NCBI RefSeq assembly: GCF_000203795.2
Contig: NW_006281103.1
Span: 1,125,658-1,189,657, forward strand
Direction of reading: 5' to 3'
Length of the DNA stretch: 64,000 bases
Source of the DNA: Batrachochytrium dendrobatidis JAM81
Lineage: Eukaryota > Chytridiomycota > Chytridiomycetes > Rhizophydiales
Each line of letters starts with the position of its first letter. The stretch's first letter is position 1. Below the pieces are notes generated by a model, which had not been told where the DNA came from, did not search any database, and worked only from the letters and a program-made list of their open reading frames with translations. Below are positions 10,945 through 22,817 of this stretch, piece by piece. Position numbers and translations under genes: made by a program.

Positions 10945-12392
10945 CTATTGAGTATTTCGAAATGGAGGTTGTGGTTGGGGAAGATGCTGTTGTGCCAAAT
11001 GGTGCGATGTTTGCTGCTGAGAAACCTGCTGCGACGGCTGTATGGATTGCCCGTTTGCAGAGTAGTACTGCTGTTGCGAAGTATATGAACCAGGCGTATA
11101 CACGGGATAGTGCTGGGGGTAATTAAGCTGCTGCAATTGAGGACCAGTGTGATGGACGTGCACTGGCTGTTGAGAGGACTGCAGTTGCTGCTGTTGAGGT
11201 GGCTGCTGGATCTGAGAAGATGGGTAATGCATTTGCTGCAGTTGCTGCGGTTGAGGAATATTCAGTGTCTGGATTTGTGAGGGTGATGCAGTAATAGAAG
11301 ACAATTGATTCTGCATTGGATGCGTGTTGGATGTCGATGCTGATCGCGGAATAGTAGATGATCTCTGAGGGTTCGAATATATTGTTGAAGGTGTATGCAA
11401 TGTCGGAGAAAGAAACTCTGCTGGTTTCCATAACCAATTCAAGAGTCGCAACTCAATGTCAGTATAATGAACAAGTTTAAATGGCAGTGTATCTAATCTT
11501 ACCAATATCTGATGTTTTGAACTGCTGTTTGTCACCTGTCACACCACCATCCAAACGAGTAGAATCCGAGTCAAACCCCTTGGCTGGTCCAAGTTGTTCA
11601 GCCAACACCTTGGTGAGACCATCAATGCGTACTTGCAGATCAGCAACAGCATCGATCAATGAGCGACGCTGGTCAGAACTGATGGTTTCTAATTCGGAGG
11701 AAACCACATCTTGACTTTGGCTAGGCTTAGTCTTGTCTAATAATCAATGCAAGAATTAGATTGATATTCACACTAGTAAATCTGTCATAATAAAACATGG
11801 CTGGCTCTAAACTCACCAAATACATGCACTCGCAGTACAGAGTTTTGAGATAAAGCATGCGTAATATCTATAATAAACCATATATTCCAAAGCAATCAAT
11901 TGTACATTCGGATTAGTTGGTCAATGCACTGTCTTGCAGTATATTTTGAAAGCACGCTCATTATCCCAGCTGATGAGCATTCGACCAGGGATAAGACACT
12001 CATAAACGTAAACCTACCTAGATCGCTCTCCAAACAAACCTTGTCACCATCTAATAGCATCATAATCCAGAATAAACCCATGAATAGTTGCATTTAAGCT
12101 TTAACTGCCATCGTTGAGTAGTACAATACACTGCTTACCTTCGTCAGCGTATTTGAGAACAAGGTTGTCAATACTGGGGATGTGCTTCTTGAATAGTCTG
12201 TGAAGCATAATGCACAGCTGTTTAGACAAGGTTAGTCCATGAACTACCAAATATAAAGGTTAGAGTGTTCCATGTAGCAAGCAATAGATTCACCTCGTCA
12301 TATGTCAACTCTCCAGGTAGACGAGACATGGGAAGCCTGCGGATCTCTGTGGAGTTGTCCTTGCAGATAACAGTCGCCTTGACTACAATCAT
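10945..12392 (-). CDS. TFG-like protein (PB1 domain, coiled coil, Gln/Pro-rich tail)
   Basis: Exons on the minus strand: 12392-12294, 12217-12139, 12050-12018, 11867-11817, 11736-11503 and 11417-10945, all in frame, giving about 322 residues. Residues 1-88 form a PB1 domain: the basic KATVICKDNSTEIRRLP strand, then LKYADEDGDKVCLESDLD with the acidic OPCA signature, then VLRVHVF. A coiled coil of about 40 residues (SSDQRRSLIDAVADLQVRIDGL) follows. The C-terminal half is very rich in Gln, Pro and Tyr. This is the order of animal TFG, which organises COPII at ER exit sites. The first ATG is preferred because its exon begins the PB1 strand. It lies six bases from the end of a repeat element, whose terminus forms the leader. 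Confidence 0.78.
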
Positions 12393-12397
12393 TCTTG

Positions 12398-12816
12398 CTG
12401 TTGTATTCACGTAAAATGGATCGCTAAATAAGAGTGATAAACAGCCAATTTTATGGCAATTTCATGACAATTTCCACTTGTTGGTTTAAACTCTTTGGCT
12501 GGCCAATCTCTTGGTCTTGAGTGGAAACTACTGTTATATTCTCTGTTTTCTTGAACTAGATCGTATCTGATATTTTAAAATATTGGAGTTTACAGACTTG
12601 ACAAGAATCGAATTCAATATCTGGATTGCGACGGATGAATTTGACAATCGTACAATGTATGTTAGAAAAGAATCATCTTGGTTCAAAATTATATTCTGAT
12701 TGTATGGTGAAAGAAGCAATCAATTTCTAATAACTATAATGAATATGTAATCATTGTTTATTCGAGGTAATCACTGCAAGATAAAGTACTTCATTTACGT
12801 GAATACAGTTGTAAAA
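12398..12816. mobile_element. Short inverted-terminal element, copy A (MITE-like)
   Basis: About 419 bp bounded by inverted termini: CTGTTGTATTCACGTAAAATG on the left and TTTACGTGAATACAGTTG on the right. The interior is AT-rich without a coding frame. It shares internal blocks (ACTAGATCGTATCTGATATT, GCAAGATAAA) with copies D, E and F. It sits between the TFG-like start codon and the RNF220-like 3' end. Confidence 0.75.
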
Positions 12817-12845
12817 CAACTCTGGATTATTATTGTTATTTAATT

Positions 12846-14548
12846 TTACAAATATATTCGACGTAAATCATTTGGAGATGTGATCTTTTGACATTGAGGA
12901 CATAACCGCTTTGTCGCCAATGTGTGTAGCCAGCATGCTTGACAATGAACGTGCCAGCAAACTGTGGATGCAAGTGGTTCAATGTATGGATCCATACAAA
13001 TTAGACATTTGGGCACTTTGATTGCAGAAAGTTCCTAAATGATTTAAACAGAGATCAGGCAAATGAAAACAATATGCAAGCATACAAGTACAACACATGC
13101 TTACAAGTTCTCTAATATGAGCTTTGAGTGATTCTATGACAAGTTTGCTATGATTCGATTCAAAACCAGTATCCATAGTGTTGACTGGATCTGATCCAGA
13201 TGGTTGTAAAACAGGAGGCGCATGCAATGACGCAGAAATAGCCTCTGCCAATAATAGATCTGGTTCAGGACCATCGCCATCTATATCTACCTCGGCATCC
13301 ATGTATGGTTTAATATCATCTTCATTGAATTGGGGAATACCAAATTCATCTGTGCCGTCCTCGTCAATATCAATATCTTCTTCAGTATCTACATTTTCCT
13401 TTTTGTTTACAGTAAAGCCGCTTGCTACAAGTACAACACAATGAAAAAATGCACGGTAAGAACAAGCTAATCACCAGTCCAATCCAGAGATTAAAACCCC
13501 ACTGCACCTTCAAAATTTCCTTCTAAAAGCGCAGTCGCACGAACACGAGTCTGGCCTCCCCATGAATACTCTAGCCAAGACTTGGAACCAGATGGCGACT
13601 CTACTGCAGTCAGTGAATCATTGGTATTTGGGATCCCAGATCCCAAAATAGATTCAGACTGAGTCCCATTTACTAAACAGCGATCCAAATGCTCGTTGAT
13701 TAGTGCAGCTCCTCGAGGAAGAAGACAACCGCAGATAAAGCAAATAGACTCGTCTGGGTGGTTGTCATAAGTATCATTGTATAGTTGCTGATTGTGCAGA
13801 CTGCCCTTTTGCCGTTTGCGATTTGAATGATTAGATGATAAACTGCCTCCACGGCTAGTGCCGCGTTTAATGCGCTCTACACGAACTCGCTGAAGATTCT
13901 ATTTTTATAGCCCAATTAAATATATGTTTAAATTTTCAAAACACCAACCTGGCAGGTATATTATGAATAGTTCAACACAAGTCGCTATAAAATGATGTTG
14001 GTCAAATACCTTTTCATTTTCATCCACCAGCGACAAGGCTTTGGGTTTATCCTGAATCTTGCTCATTGCAGCAACTGCTGCTCCTCGTTTTGATCTAAAC
14101 TCGGATTCACAAAAGAGTCAGCATTACATGTTCAACATACAAGTATAAAAGTATCAGAATAGCTGTTCTATAAAGGGATCACCAAGTAATGCATTGCAAT
14201 AAACAAAATATGATCATGCCTTTCAGTATGTGATGCTAACGAGTCTTGAGTATATGGATTATTGTCTATAGTCGACAGCTCGAGTTTATAATGAGCAGGC
14301 AGGTCGACTTCGAAAAAGAGATATCCGCAAATTGGACACTTTGCAGTTTTTGTAGATGGAGATACTGTGCTTTGAATGGTTTTTGGCTTGGATTGTCTAT
14401 GCAAGATTGGTGTAGATGCACAATTTTGAAGAGTATGAGTTGAAATGGCTTGATTGGGTATACATGGCAGAGACGTCGTTGAAACTGACTCTTGCTGTGA
14501 CTGTTGGTATAATGAATTTTGGCTTTTATTATTATCCGGTAATTCCAT
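12846..14548 (-). CDS. RNF220-like E3 ubiquitin ligase (RING)
   Basis: A multi-exon minus-strand gene ending at the TAA at 12846-12848. From the N-terminus: a C2H2-like element (CPICGYLFFEVDLPAHYKLEL); a middle domain with a CxxC(G) knuckle ending in RCLVNG; the diagnostic KSWLEYSWGGQTRVRATALLEG block; an acidic linker; a coiled coil (LVIESLKAHIRELV); and a C-terminal RING. The RING reads C-L-I-C-M-D ... CWHVHC-x2-C ... CPQC and ends in a DLRRIYL tail. This order and the RING sequence match animal RNF220, an E3 acting in the nucleus. I placed the start at the ATG at 14548; an extra upstream exon is possible. It is divergent from the TIPIN gene. Confidence 0.8.
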
Positions 14549-15241
14549 CCGGTCTGTAGGAGCTGCATCAGCTGCCGTGACAGAATTAAAGCCACTACAA
14601 TAGTTGATGAATCCAGTGGTATTTGAGTCAAAAAACCAAATTCAAGTTAGCAGATTAGAAATAGTATTAAAGGCATATTCATGGCACTGTAGATTCAGCA
14701 ATACCTGAACACTAACTTGAACTTTGTCATTTTGCAAGTAAACGACTATTTTTGTTCAAGTTCAAAAAGCACTTCAAGTCTCGTGATACTCACGTGAAAA
14801 TAGATCACATTTACAAATATTGGATTAAACCGACACGCTCTGGCTGTAACATCATCATGAGTGTCGATTCAAAAGAAATGGTCACATATTTTATTACACA
14901 CAACATGATATGCATGCATGGTTTAAGCAAGTATCCAACTAGATGCGTACGCTCATTTTTCCAAAACCATTCAACAGAATTTAATACTTTGCAATAGTGT
15001 TAACCTTTAAGCTCATGAGAATATGTAAGTTGGACTGACATGTAAAATATGTTTGAAGCTTGAAATCGATTGATAATAAAACTCGAGAATTTGTGTAAAA
15101 TCAGAAAATGATTGTTACTGAAATAGACGATCGATTATTCATGAATATTCAAGATTCGATTTTCCAGTTCGGACACGAGTGTGTTGAACGTTTACTAAAA
15201 TAAAACAAACCAATTTCATTAATCGGGCAGCACACTTGGCC
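14549..15241. other. Divergent intergenic region (RNF220-like / TIPIN)
   Basis: About 690 bp between two divergent starts, so it should hold both promoters. It contains the 17-bp CACTTCAAGTC-CGTG motif at 14769-14785, followed by a CACGTG about 8 bp later. It also contains AT-rich stretches that resemble pieces of the dispersed elements (for example near 15110-15190). No convincing coding exon was seen. Confidence 0.4.
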
Positions 15242-16632
15242 ATGATGTTTGATGACTTGGACAATATTCCACAGGTCAGTATATTGTTGATTTGTTACAA
15301 AACATTATTCTATAAAAGTGTTGATGCCATGAATTATCCATTTTCAGCTTCCAGAAGATATATCGATGAATCAGTTTATCCAGCAAGCCAAAGTAGAAAT
15401 GCAAGCAGCCCGACAATCACCAGTCTTGCCATTTCATTCAAAGGGATCAACTACTCGCACCAATATTGAAACACCGCCTACCGTTCCACTACTGCCGACT
15501 CCACAACAAAAAACAAATGGAGGAACTAGTAGCAATGTGTCTGCTACAAACGACTCATCTCTCATGACAAACCCTCTTCGTGTCCGTGCCAAACTCGACG
15601 AAGAGAGATTACTGAGTCCGACTGGACTTCCATTACTGCTCAAGTGTGCCAAGAAAATGAGATTTGGTGGCAAAGGATCCGAGGTAGTGTACGTTATTTT
15701 GCATAGGCATGCATTTAATGTAGCTGTCAGACACTTGTATTTATAAAAATTATGGAATGACTAAGCTGTTTTATTCTTTTGACTCTTGATTCATATTTTT
15801 AAACAGTTGAAGAATCTGGAACGACTACTCAAAATGTATCAGATCTGGGGACTAGAAGTCTACCCAAAACTCAAGTTTGGAGCATTTATTGAGCGTACCG
15901 AGAATGTTTGCAAAAAGAGGCGAATGAAGGTGAGCAGCTATGCTTTTTTGATCTACATTGCACTTTTAGCTGCTGATAAATCTTGTACGGATTTATCAGC
16001 TGTTTATGATGCAGTTGATGAAGAATCAGGAACGCAAAGAGCTGGGTATTCATGGCATTGAAGCAGATTATGACAGTCAAGCAGAGCAGACTTCTGATGA
16101 CGATTGTGAGGATCATATTCGTGTCGACCCAAATGCTGATATCTATGAAGAGTTGGAGTTACAGAGAGCAGCTGAATCCGAAGCTTTTGCCAACACAATT
16201 GCTCAAGATCCATCTCTTGATTTGACAGAAGATCTTGATGATCAAATACCAGTCTCTCAAAGCTTGCTTCTCAAGCGCCGCAAAAATGCTATTGTTGATT
16301 CCGATGAAGATACAGAAAATACGGCTCCAAGTAGAAACCCAACCAAATCATTAATATCCGATCAACCTAGATATAAGCGATCTACATTGAATCTGCCAGA
16401 ATCAGGATCTACTCCAACAACCTCTAATCTCACTTCCAACTCTGCATCAGATGCAGAGTTGGCTCTAAAACAAAAGGAAATCATCGATTCCAACCGACAG
16501 CGTGCCATGCTCAAGTTGGCCGAGAAACAGGCCGAGCGCGAACGTGCACTCAAGAATACTCGTCGAGTCGAGGAAGAAGCTCGTGTAGCAGCAATGCTTG
16601 CAGAAGCCAGTCCTTTCTTCACAGACAACTGA
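15242..16632 (+). CDS. TIPIN/Csm3/Swi3 replication-fork protection factor
   Basis: Four exons, all phase 0: 15242-15274, 15348-15683, 15807-15929 and 16000-16632, giving 374 residues. The Swi3 domain spans roughly residues 90-170: LLSPTGLPLLLKCAKKMRF, then GKGSELKNLERLLKMYQIWG, FPK-like VYPKLKFGAFIERTENV and KKRRMK. This is the Timeless/Tof1-binding core. An acidic stretch and a charged C-terminal helix with many Arg/Glu residues follow. TIPIN pairs with Timeless (Tof1/Swi1) to hold the replisome together at stalled forks and to support checkpoint signalling through Mrc1/Claspin. The start ATG directly before FDDLDNIPQ is preferred because it begins the first exon; an upstream in-frame TTG was ignored. 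Confidence 0.9.
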
Positions 16633-16722
16633 CTGCTCGACGAATGGCTAATAAATATCGAGTTAGATTTGATTCTGTTTGACATTGAAATAATTCAACA
16701 TCTTTAAAGTTTGAACAACTCC

Positions 16723-18142
16723 ATGATGGTCATTCTTTTGTTAGTGCAGCTGGCTCTGTTTTGGTGAGTGTTTGGCCGTCATTTGACTGTATGAGCAATA
16801 GAAGGTCATGTCAGTTGGGATTAACGCTTGGTTTACCTACTGCATGCGTCGAAACACCACTTTGTCATGTTAGCTCGGTTGCTTTATGTGCAGGTCTCAA
16901 AGGACGGATTGCTACAAATGTGGTCATGCAAGGTACACTTTTAATCCGCTGTCACTGTGAATGGGCCATCATTGACGGCTCTACTCTAGATTATACGACT
17001 TTTATTTTAAACAGTCGTTGGTGCATATGCTGCTTCGATCAGAAATGATCCAGCCTTTAACACAGTACATATCGAGTACTAACTAAAAAGTATATGCAAC
17101 TCTGTAGATGTGGCAGATCTTCCAGTCGGAACAAAGGTGGTAATCAATCATGGCGAGTATACCAGCTATTTGACAGAGTCAGGCGATTTTAATTTGTAAG
17201 CGTCTTGTTTAATGCTGTTGTTTTCATCATGTATGTTTGTATATTAGACTGAATTTGATGTACATTTAGTCCGGCCGTTCGTGATGGATCGCATTTGCTG
17301 CAAGTGTTGTGCTTGCAATATAATTTTCCCAAAGTGAGATGATGCATATTAATGCTCTATTTTGACTATGCAAGGGGATTCAATATCTGCTGCTTAATTG
17401 CATTTGATGTTTTACAGTGGATTGTGTGGTTTTCAAATCAACAGTCTGAATTATTCTTTTAATGGATCATTTATATAATTGTAGATTAGGCTGGATGTAA
17501 ATGGTAAAATAGTTCGCGCATCCATCACAGAAACCGGAAAAGGATGGGAAGTCCATGGGAAATTTGTTGATATTCCACTTGTTCTTGAACCGCTCGGTTC
17601 ATTCAACTTTTTCAGAGTATGTATACGGCACCTTTCATCTACTTGCTATCCACTTTGATGCAACAATAACTAGACTGTCGTATTATATCTGTTTAGCAAC
17701 GTGAAGGGTTTAGCATCATGTCTATTTTTGCTAATCCTATGCTGCTTATGAGTGGGGGTACCATGCTACTCTTTTTCCTTTTGCCCAAAATTCAAGCTAG
17801 CGTTGATCGAGAGGCCGTCGAGGTGCGAGTATTTTTACTTTGATTGAATTGGTGTTTGGCAGATTCATTGCTACCTTTTAATTTTATCAACTAAACATTC
17901 TACTATGATTTGAATACACTTAGGAGTATAAAAACAACCCAGATGCACCCAAGCTTCCCAGTATGGAGATGCCTAATATTAGCAAAAACTTGGCCGATTT
18001 CTTTTCTCCTAGTGACTCTAAGAGCAAGGAAATTGCTCAAGAAACTGAAGATAGTCAAATGCCACCTTCACCTAAACCTATCAAAAGCTCTGCTTCTAAA
18101 TCTACTCCAAGCAAGTCTTCGAAAAAGAAAAATAAGGATTAA
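16723..18142 (+). CDS. EMC7: ER membrane protein complex subunit 7
   Basis: Seven exons: 16723-16763, 16874-16932, 17108-17195, 17270-17333, 17485-17616, 17697-17822 and 17924-18142. They give 242 residues, the same length as human EMC7. The split signal peptide (MMVILLLVQLALFCSVALCAG) is completed across the first intron. A beta-sandwich lumenal domain follows (GRIATNVVMQ, YTSYLTESGDFNF, PAVRDGSHLLQV, NFPKIRLDV). Then come the FFRQREGFSIMSIFANPMLLM motif and one transmembrane helix (GTMLLFFLLPKI), and a Ser/Lys-rich cytosolic tail. The EMC inserts tail-anchored and multipass proteins into the ER membrane, and EMC7 contributes a lumenal domain. Every junction is GT-AG and in frame. Confidence 0.93.
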
Positions 18143-18274
18143 ATGACATTGGAATGAAGCAGTGATTGGATATCACTTGGATTATTTTGGCACTTTGGGT
18201 TGAATCGTGACAATATGTAGTAAATTTATTATCGCAGATACTTTTGGATTGTATAGCAGTCAGACTGAGCTGTT

Positions 18275-21185
18275 TTAGTTGTCATCAGAAAAAGAATCAT
18301 CATAATCGACGCTCTCGCCATAAGCATCGCACAATTCTTGCAGCGTTTCCCTACTAGATTCAAAGTCAGATCGGTCCAGTCCGAATTGACCATGAGTGTA
18401 GTCGGTATATACCCAATTGTTTAATGAAGAAACCTTCAATGATGCTACAGCAAATTCAAACAAAGGCTTTAATGCCGACCCAGAGTGCAGACGAGCATAC
18501 GATGCACATTGAGTCACTGGCTCTGGAGTCAACATTTTCTCAGATTGTCCAATTTGATCCGTGTCTTTTGGACTGGTTGGCCGAATCAATCCCGTGGTCG
18601 TTACCATGGGTCCAAAAAATTGTGGAAATGTAGGCCCGACTATAAAAGGAGTTTGTATAATAGCACTAATTCCATTGAATTCAATCCATTTCCAACATAG
18701 TTTGAGTTTGTTATTTGATTTGCAGGTTCAAAAGTATAGATTATTTAAAGCAAGATATATTATGCTTGGATGATGGTAAAACTACCAACAGATAAAAAAA
18801 CTAACCTCTGTGCAAGCATTGGTCCGTAACGCTTTGTAAAATTGGTCAATTCTTCCGTAACTTGGGTGATAGAATATGGTCTGATATCGCACAAAGAATA
18901 GCACAATCAATATACAAGTTTCACACAAAAGACGGCATACATGTCAACGTTTTTGAAATAAACACTTACTGAAGACCATTCAGACTAGGATATTGATGCT
19001 GTAGAATTGATGCAATTCCTCGGAATACAGAAAAAGAGCAATGTGACGTGCGATCAATCTAATATCATTGGAATTAGTCATTTTGAATCTATACTATCTG
19101 CTCTGATATCATCGTACTGTGATGGTAGGTTCTTACTTGATCATAAGGTGTTTCAAGTGTAAGATCCCAAGCAGATTCAAAACGATTCATTTTTTCATCT
19201 GCTTTAAAAATGGATGCAAGTGAAGTGTCGCGAGACTGAGGAAGCGAAAGTGGTAATCCAAATGCCAGCGCAGTTGTCGAGTTGAATGCATGCGGATTGA
19301 GTAACCCAGATAGATCTGCCATGTCAAGTCGAAATGCATTTGTCAACCTACCAAGTTTACAGAAGATTCAAATCCAGATGCAATCAGATCCTATAACTGT
19401 AGCAGTCAATCTACAAATTCATCAAACTTGCTCATTACCTAAATGGAGATGTGGCTGTTTCAATCGCTGCAGCTAGATATCCACTCCATTCGTACATATT
19501 CTCCTAAAAAATAAAATCAGAAATGCTTAAATAGTCTGTTGAAATAGAGTATAGCAGGCAAAGCAGTTCTATTTAAACTAGGATTACGTGTTTGCGGAGA
19601 TTGGACTGCCAGACTCCATGGCCATATTTTAAAACACTTGGAGCTCGCATCGGAATATAAAGAGTACTCTCTTCTGACATGCACTTGAGTGTCAGAGCCT
19701 GATTGATATTTTGAACAAGTGTTTGCTCCTAAAATCCAGTAGTGTATCATCAAGCCAATGTTGTAAAATTAGCAAAACCGTGATTGATTTGACAAAAAAC
19801 ACACCTTATCTAAACTACAGAGGCATTAACCACCTTGGATAAACTTGTGCTTTTGGGTTGAGCAATCCCATAAACAATTCGAGCCTTTTTGGGATAGTCT
19901 TCCGCAAGGTACTCCAAAGTTGCGGCTGCAACTCCAGAAAATCCATCAAATGAATTGGCAAATATTTGAAATCCTTGAGGGTTGTCAGACTCTTCCATAA
20001 ATTGCCTAATCCTTACATCCATCAACGTTTCATCCTAACAGTTGACAAGATTTGGTTTGAAAATTACAGCAAATTTCAATAGATGAGCATCAACATCATA
20101 TAAACTTGTCATGAACATGTGATACGCAATCGTTACCATTGCTAGCTCCTGATACACCTCTCTACCGCGTGTAGGTAACAAAAATCGATTGTTCTCATCA
20201 TCATGAGTGTGTGTAGTGAGTTCGTAAACGGTCGTTGGATGATAATACAAGGAGTTGAAGTCTGACCATACTTTGACATTCTTTGAGAGGTCTCCAGCAT
20301 ACGACAGTTTAAATTCGCCCTAAATTGAAATTCCAATAAAATATAAGTTTGCACGTTTTATAAATGCAGGACCCAAAGTCACACGTATATCTTACATCAG
20401 GGGTATCCAAAGACTGTAGATATTGGTTTTTTTTAATTGGATCTGATTCAAACAGCTCCATTTTTCCAGTCCTGATTGCAGAAACAGTTGAATAGGTGCA
20501 ATGAATTAGAAATGGCTTAAACTGTTGAAAGCATAAATGAAACATTACCATGCGTGGGCTTGTCGACTGCCTTCTGTGGGCTCATATAGCTCACTCTCAT
20601 GTCTCAATGTTCCTAGACTACCTACATAGACATTAAGGATTAAACCAATAAACTAATGGCAATTCCAAATAGTGCGGTACTTTCAATGATCAAATTTTTT
20701 GAAATGATCTCGACAGCAGTTCAAACCTTTCAAATCACATATAACAAGTCTTGGAGTGTACGTTTGCTCTCCCTAATATTATACAAAAGTATAATCAGAT
20801 CATCAGCAAAGTCATTTTTATTAGACTCGATTACTACCAAACATCAACCCAACTCATCCCAACACATCACTGGTGCAGAATGTCAAGATATCAAGTCTCA
20901 ACGAGTATTATATCAGACAACGCAGTGCTAGCCTATTTACTTTGTAGTTTTCTCCAGTGCGATATAGAACTTCCTGGTTAAACTCACTATCCTTTGATTC
21001 AAGATATTTAGCCTACTCCATGGACCAAATGGTAGTTGTCAGTGACTAGCAATGATCAGTCAATAGTAATTATTATGGGTATGCAAATCTAGTCTATACT
21101 AATATCTTGCCTGGGTATTCCAGTAGTGAGTGCCCACAAAGTTTGCATCGTGACCCAGCTGTAGAGTAATAATCTCTCGTACCAT
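18275..21185 (-). CDS. Misato homologue (Dml1/MSTO1), tubulin-like
   Basis: Thirteen exons from the ATG at 21185 to the stop at 18275, giving 565 residues in frame. The N-terminus MVREIITLQLGHDANFVGTH is the Misato/tubulin-like first strand. Further family blocks are EFNQEVLYRTGENY, YTPRLVICDLKGSLGTLRHES, the segment around DNPQGFQIFANSFDGFSGVAA (the glycine-rich nucleotide-loop region) and the C-terminal GPTFPQFFG. Misato/Dml1 proteins act in mitochondrial distribution and inheritance. The first intron (21110-21013) uses a GC donor in the context CAG|GCAAGA, with no usable GT nearby. The other introns are GT-AG. The gene ends close to the EMC7 3' end (convergent). Confidence 0.92.
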
Positions 21186-21390
21186 TATTGTCTGTAGTTG
21201 GTGCAAGAACCAAATCACAAAATTCAAACTCACTTGATTCTAACGTTATTGAATACGATGCTGTATTGGTTCTGCCAATATTATACACTAGATCATGGCA
21301 ATAATTATATATTGAACATTTTCAATCATATAAGCAGTGTTATATTCCACGTAATATAAGAGTGGATTAACTCAAAATCTACTAACAACG

Positions 21391-21634
21391 TTTACAGTCG
21401 TATTCATATAAAATGGCACTTGTATTGATCTTGTAATGATTGTTTTGGAATAAACAATCGTTACATATTCATTGTTATTGGAAATTCAGTCTGTATTTTT
21501 GTACATGAATGAACAAGATCAGTGAATTAATGAGTCCAAAAAACAATATTTCTCAGTAAAATTGGCACCAAATATCAGGCTGTTTATCATATACTCCGAC
21601 TCTAGTGTTTCACTATACGTGAATACGGCTGTAA
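21391..21634. mobile_element. Short inverted-terminal element, copy B (MITE-like)
   Basis: About 244 bp. The left end is TTTACAGTCGTATTCATATAA and the right end CACTATACGTGAATACGGCT followed by GTAA, which are inverted relative to each other. The interior is AT-rich with AATAAACAATCGTTA and GAATATGTAA-like blocks shared with other copies. It ends 62 bp before the left arm of the large inverted duplication. Confidence 0.7.
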
Positions 21635-21696
21635 CTATCAGTAGTTTACTTGAAATAATCCGTCATTGTTCAAAAACTATGCACTACATATTAGAT

Positions 21697-21923
21697 CTAT
21701 TCCATGTACATCTGCTCTTGATGCTCAAATATTTGCAACAAGATTCCCATGGCTTAATGTTGCTCAAGACCAAAACATCAAGCTATATGCTGTCAACAAC
21801 AAGGTATATTCGTGTTTTGATGTCCTAATGCTACACACTGATGGCTAATATATTTGATCCAATTATTTGCAGTTTGAAAGCAAAGAGGGTATTCGAACCA
21901 CTTATATCGGGAACCCCAAATAA
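21697..21923 (+). pseudogene. Truncated 3' gene fragment at the duplication edge (left copy)
   Basis: The frame enters at the arm boundary and reads IPCTSALDAQIFATRFPWLN and on to AVNNK at 21803. After a clean intron (GTATAT ... TTGCAG, 21804-21872) it resumes with FESKEGIRTTYIGNPK and stops at 21921-21923. Coding character and an intact splice suggest the last two exons of a gene whose 5' part was not copied. No start codon is available. I do not recognise the family. An identical frame is in the right arm. Confidence 0.45.
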
Positions 21924-22174
21924 ACAGTGCCATTTGTCTATTGAAGTTTATTTATGCTATTGGCTTACAAACCTATATCTTGGCATGAGTTGAAGCCTGG
22001 TGATGACAACCTATTATTTGCTACTCAAATCAGCTGGCCAACTGGTATTGTACTGCATTTCAAATGATTCACTGCCATTGTGCTACGGTATCAACAAGTA
22101 GTACCTCGAGTTTAGCAAGCATCCAGTCTGACTAATCATGTCAAAGCATTGGTGGCTGTTGGGTTACATATGCT

Positions 22175-22474
22175 TTATACTTTGGACGTGCACATGATTG
22201 ACAATAGACTAATAAAGCAATACTCAAGCAAAGTGTGAACGGTGTTATCAGAGATGGCAATTGATGTGATGACCATATGCTTGGAACTGACAATCAATAC
22301 AAGCTCAAGTAATGGAATTCCAATATCTTGATGACCGCTCTCGCTCTGACCAGTCCAGTAAATGCTGTGCTCGTACTTGAAGTCAGATATACTTGCAGTT
22401 GATGCTTTGGTCGACTCAGCAGCGAGTTTAATGGTCATACTTTGAGTAAAGCTGATCTGTTTATCAAAGATCAC
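22175..22474 (-). CDS. Conserved-looking short frame inside left arm, possible gene remnant
   Basis: A 99-codon frame with protein-like composition (segments such as SISDFKYEHSIYWTGQSESG and DIGIPLLELVLIVSS). It has no obvious splice partners. The same frame is intact in the right arm (49027-49326), which is expected from recent duplication and is not independent evidence of selection. It could be an internal exon or a relic. Function unknown. Confidence 0.3.
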   Translation of the reverse strand: MIFDKQISFTQSMTIKLAAESTKASTASISDFKYEHSIYWTGQSESGHQDIGIPLLELVLIVSSKHMVITSIAISDNTVHTLLEYCFISLLSIMCTSKV

Positions 22475-22817
22475 AACGCATGGCTACATTTACCCGACTA
22501 ATATTCCATTGTCCGATATGGTACGAATGGGTCACAAATGCTTATTAGCTGGACCATATCATATACCTGATAAGTGTGGCACTGTATTGAGTGGTACGCT
22601 ATCAACTATTCAAAGCAATTCAAGAGTTGAACGGTATGAATCAATACTAATACATTCAAAATACTATCATGGCATACGTTTGATAGAGCAAAATGGTATA
22701 ATATGCTTTTACACGCTTCCCAGACTTTAAACCATCTATATGCTTTGCGTTGCTATGCTGGTAAAAGCTAATCTCAGTTATGAGTATACAACCGTTACAA
22801 CACTGGAAATATTTTTG

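Noticed and set aside
10945..11417. Gln-rich tract considered as a simple-sequence repeat or prion-like gene of its own
   Set aside because: It joins in frame to the PB1 and coiled-coil exons of the TFG-like gene, whose family normally has a Gln/Pro-rich tail.
14752..14997. 81-codon plus-strand frame in the RNF220-like/TIPIN spacer
   Set aside because: No family resemblance and AT-rich random composition. It overlaps the shared promoter motif.
22509..22730. 73-codon frame upstream of the M14 gene, also intact in the right arm (48771-48992)
   Set aside because: The composition is not protein-like and it lies in the promoter region. Being intact in both arms only reflects the recent duplication.
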